A stretch of 64,000 bases of DNA from Pseudoalteromonas sp. 0303 (GTDB taxonomy: Bacteria; Pseudomonadota; Gammaproteobacteria; Enterobacterales; Alteromonadaceae): assembly GCF_013349995.1 (NCBI RefSeq), contig NZ_JABVXF010000005.1:62001-126000 (forward strand). Direction: 5' to 3'. This document shows, one piece after another, positions 63,985 to 64,000 of the stretch. The notes beneath the pieces were generated by a model, which did no database searches, was not told the DNA's origin, and worked only from the letters and a program-made list of their open reading frames with translations. Made by a program: the position numbers and the translations under genes. The number at the start of each line of letters is the position of its first letter. Within the stretch, counting starts at the first letter, position 1.

Positions 63985-64000
63985 TCAATGCAACCTTAAT

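Noticed and set aside
1..64000. rRNA, tRNA, prophage, integrase or plasmid origin
   Set aside because: No such sequence was recognised by reading both strands; a tRNA scan would be the decisive test.

Overview
The window looks like a chromosomal segment of a marine gammaproteobacterium of the Alteromonadales, most plausibly Pseudoalteromonas or a close relative. The reasons are moderate-to-low GC, AT-rich intergenic DNA, many large TonB-dependent receptors, a secreted sulfatase, a TRAP transporter for sugar acids and a multiheme cytochrome. There is no integrase, phage gene, rRNA or tRNA. The genus is an inference from gene content, not a database result.

Layout. 1-3.9 kb: a sucrose locus (MFS permease, sucrose phosphorylase, LacI repressor) with two matching TTAATCGATT-type operators. 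4-7.3 kb: a DUF1275 membrane protein, an AraC regulator and an AldB-type aldehyde dehydrogenase. 7.3-7.7 kb: a tandem array of about 78-bp units, each made of two different hairpins. 8.2-12.6 kb: envelope proteins and a sulfatase. 12.7-18.6 kb: an octaheme cytochrome with TPRs, a ThrE-type exporter, and a LacI regulator overlapping a glycosyltransferase. 18.8-28.7 kb: an S9 peptidase, a hypothetical protein, a beta-lactamase-fold lipoprotein, a LysR divergent from a frameshifted SDR, a LysE exporter, a second LysR, and a Fur-box-controlled siderophore receptor.

28.8-45.1 kb is the best-integrated region, a galacturonate regulon. A TRAP transporter (DctPQM) imports the uronate. UxaC, UxaB, UxaA and KdgK convert it to 2-keto-3-deoxy-6-phosphogluconate. 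A large TonB receptor and a GH2 lipoprotein probably import and trim the oligosaccharide. A LacI-family regulator sits in the middle, and six copies of a near-palindromic TTGCCACCGGTGGCAA operator stand in front of every transcription unit except the regulator's own.

45.2-64 kb: a PHB-depolymerase-like pseudogene with three lesions, a second Fur-box-controlled siderophore receptor, a MITE-like palindromic element, a secreted protein with two lectin-like repeats, RhtA, the remnant of a receptor gene beside a deletion scar, a chemoreceptor, and a run of minus-strand genes that includes a BMT5-like methyltransferase-fold protein with a C2H2 zinc finger. The segment ends with an acyl-CoA ligase / SDR / AraC group divergent from an epimerase-cupin pair, then a 2-Cys peroxiredoxin.

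The signals least explained by known annotation are the two-hairpin tandem array near 7.3-7.7 kb, which shows paired base changes in its stems and invariant loops, and the zinc-finger BMT5-like protein.
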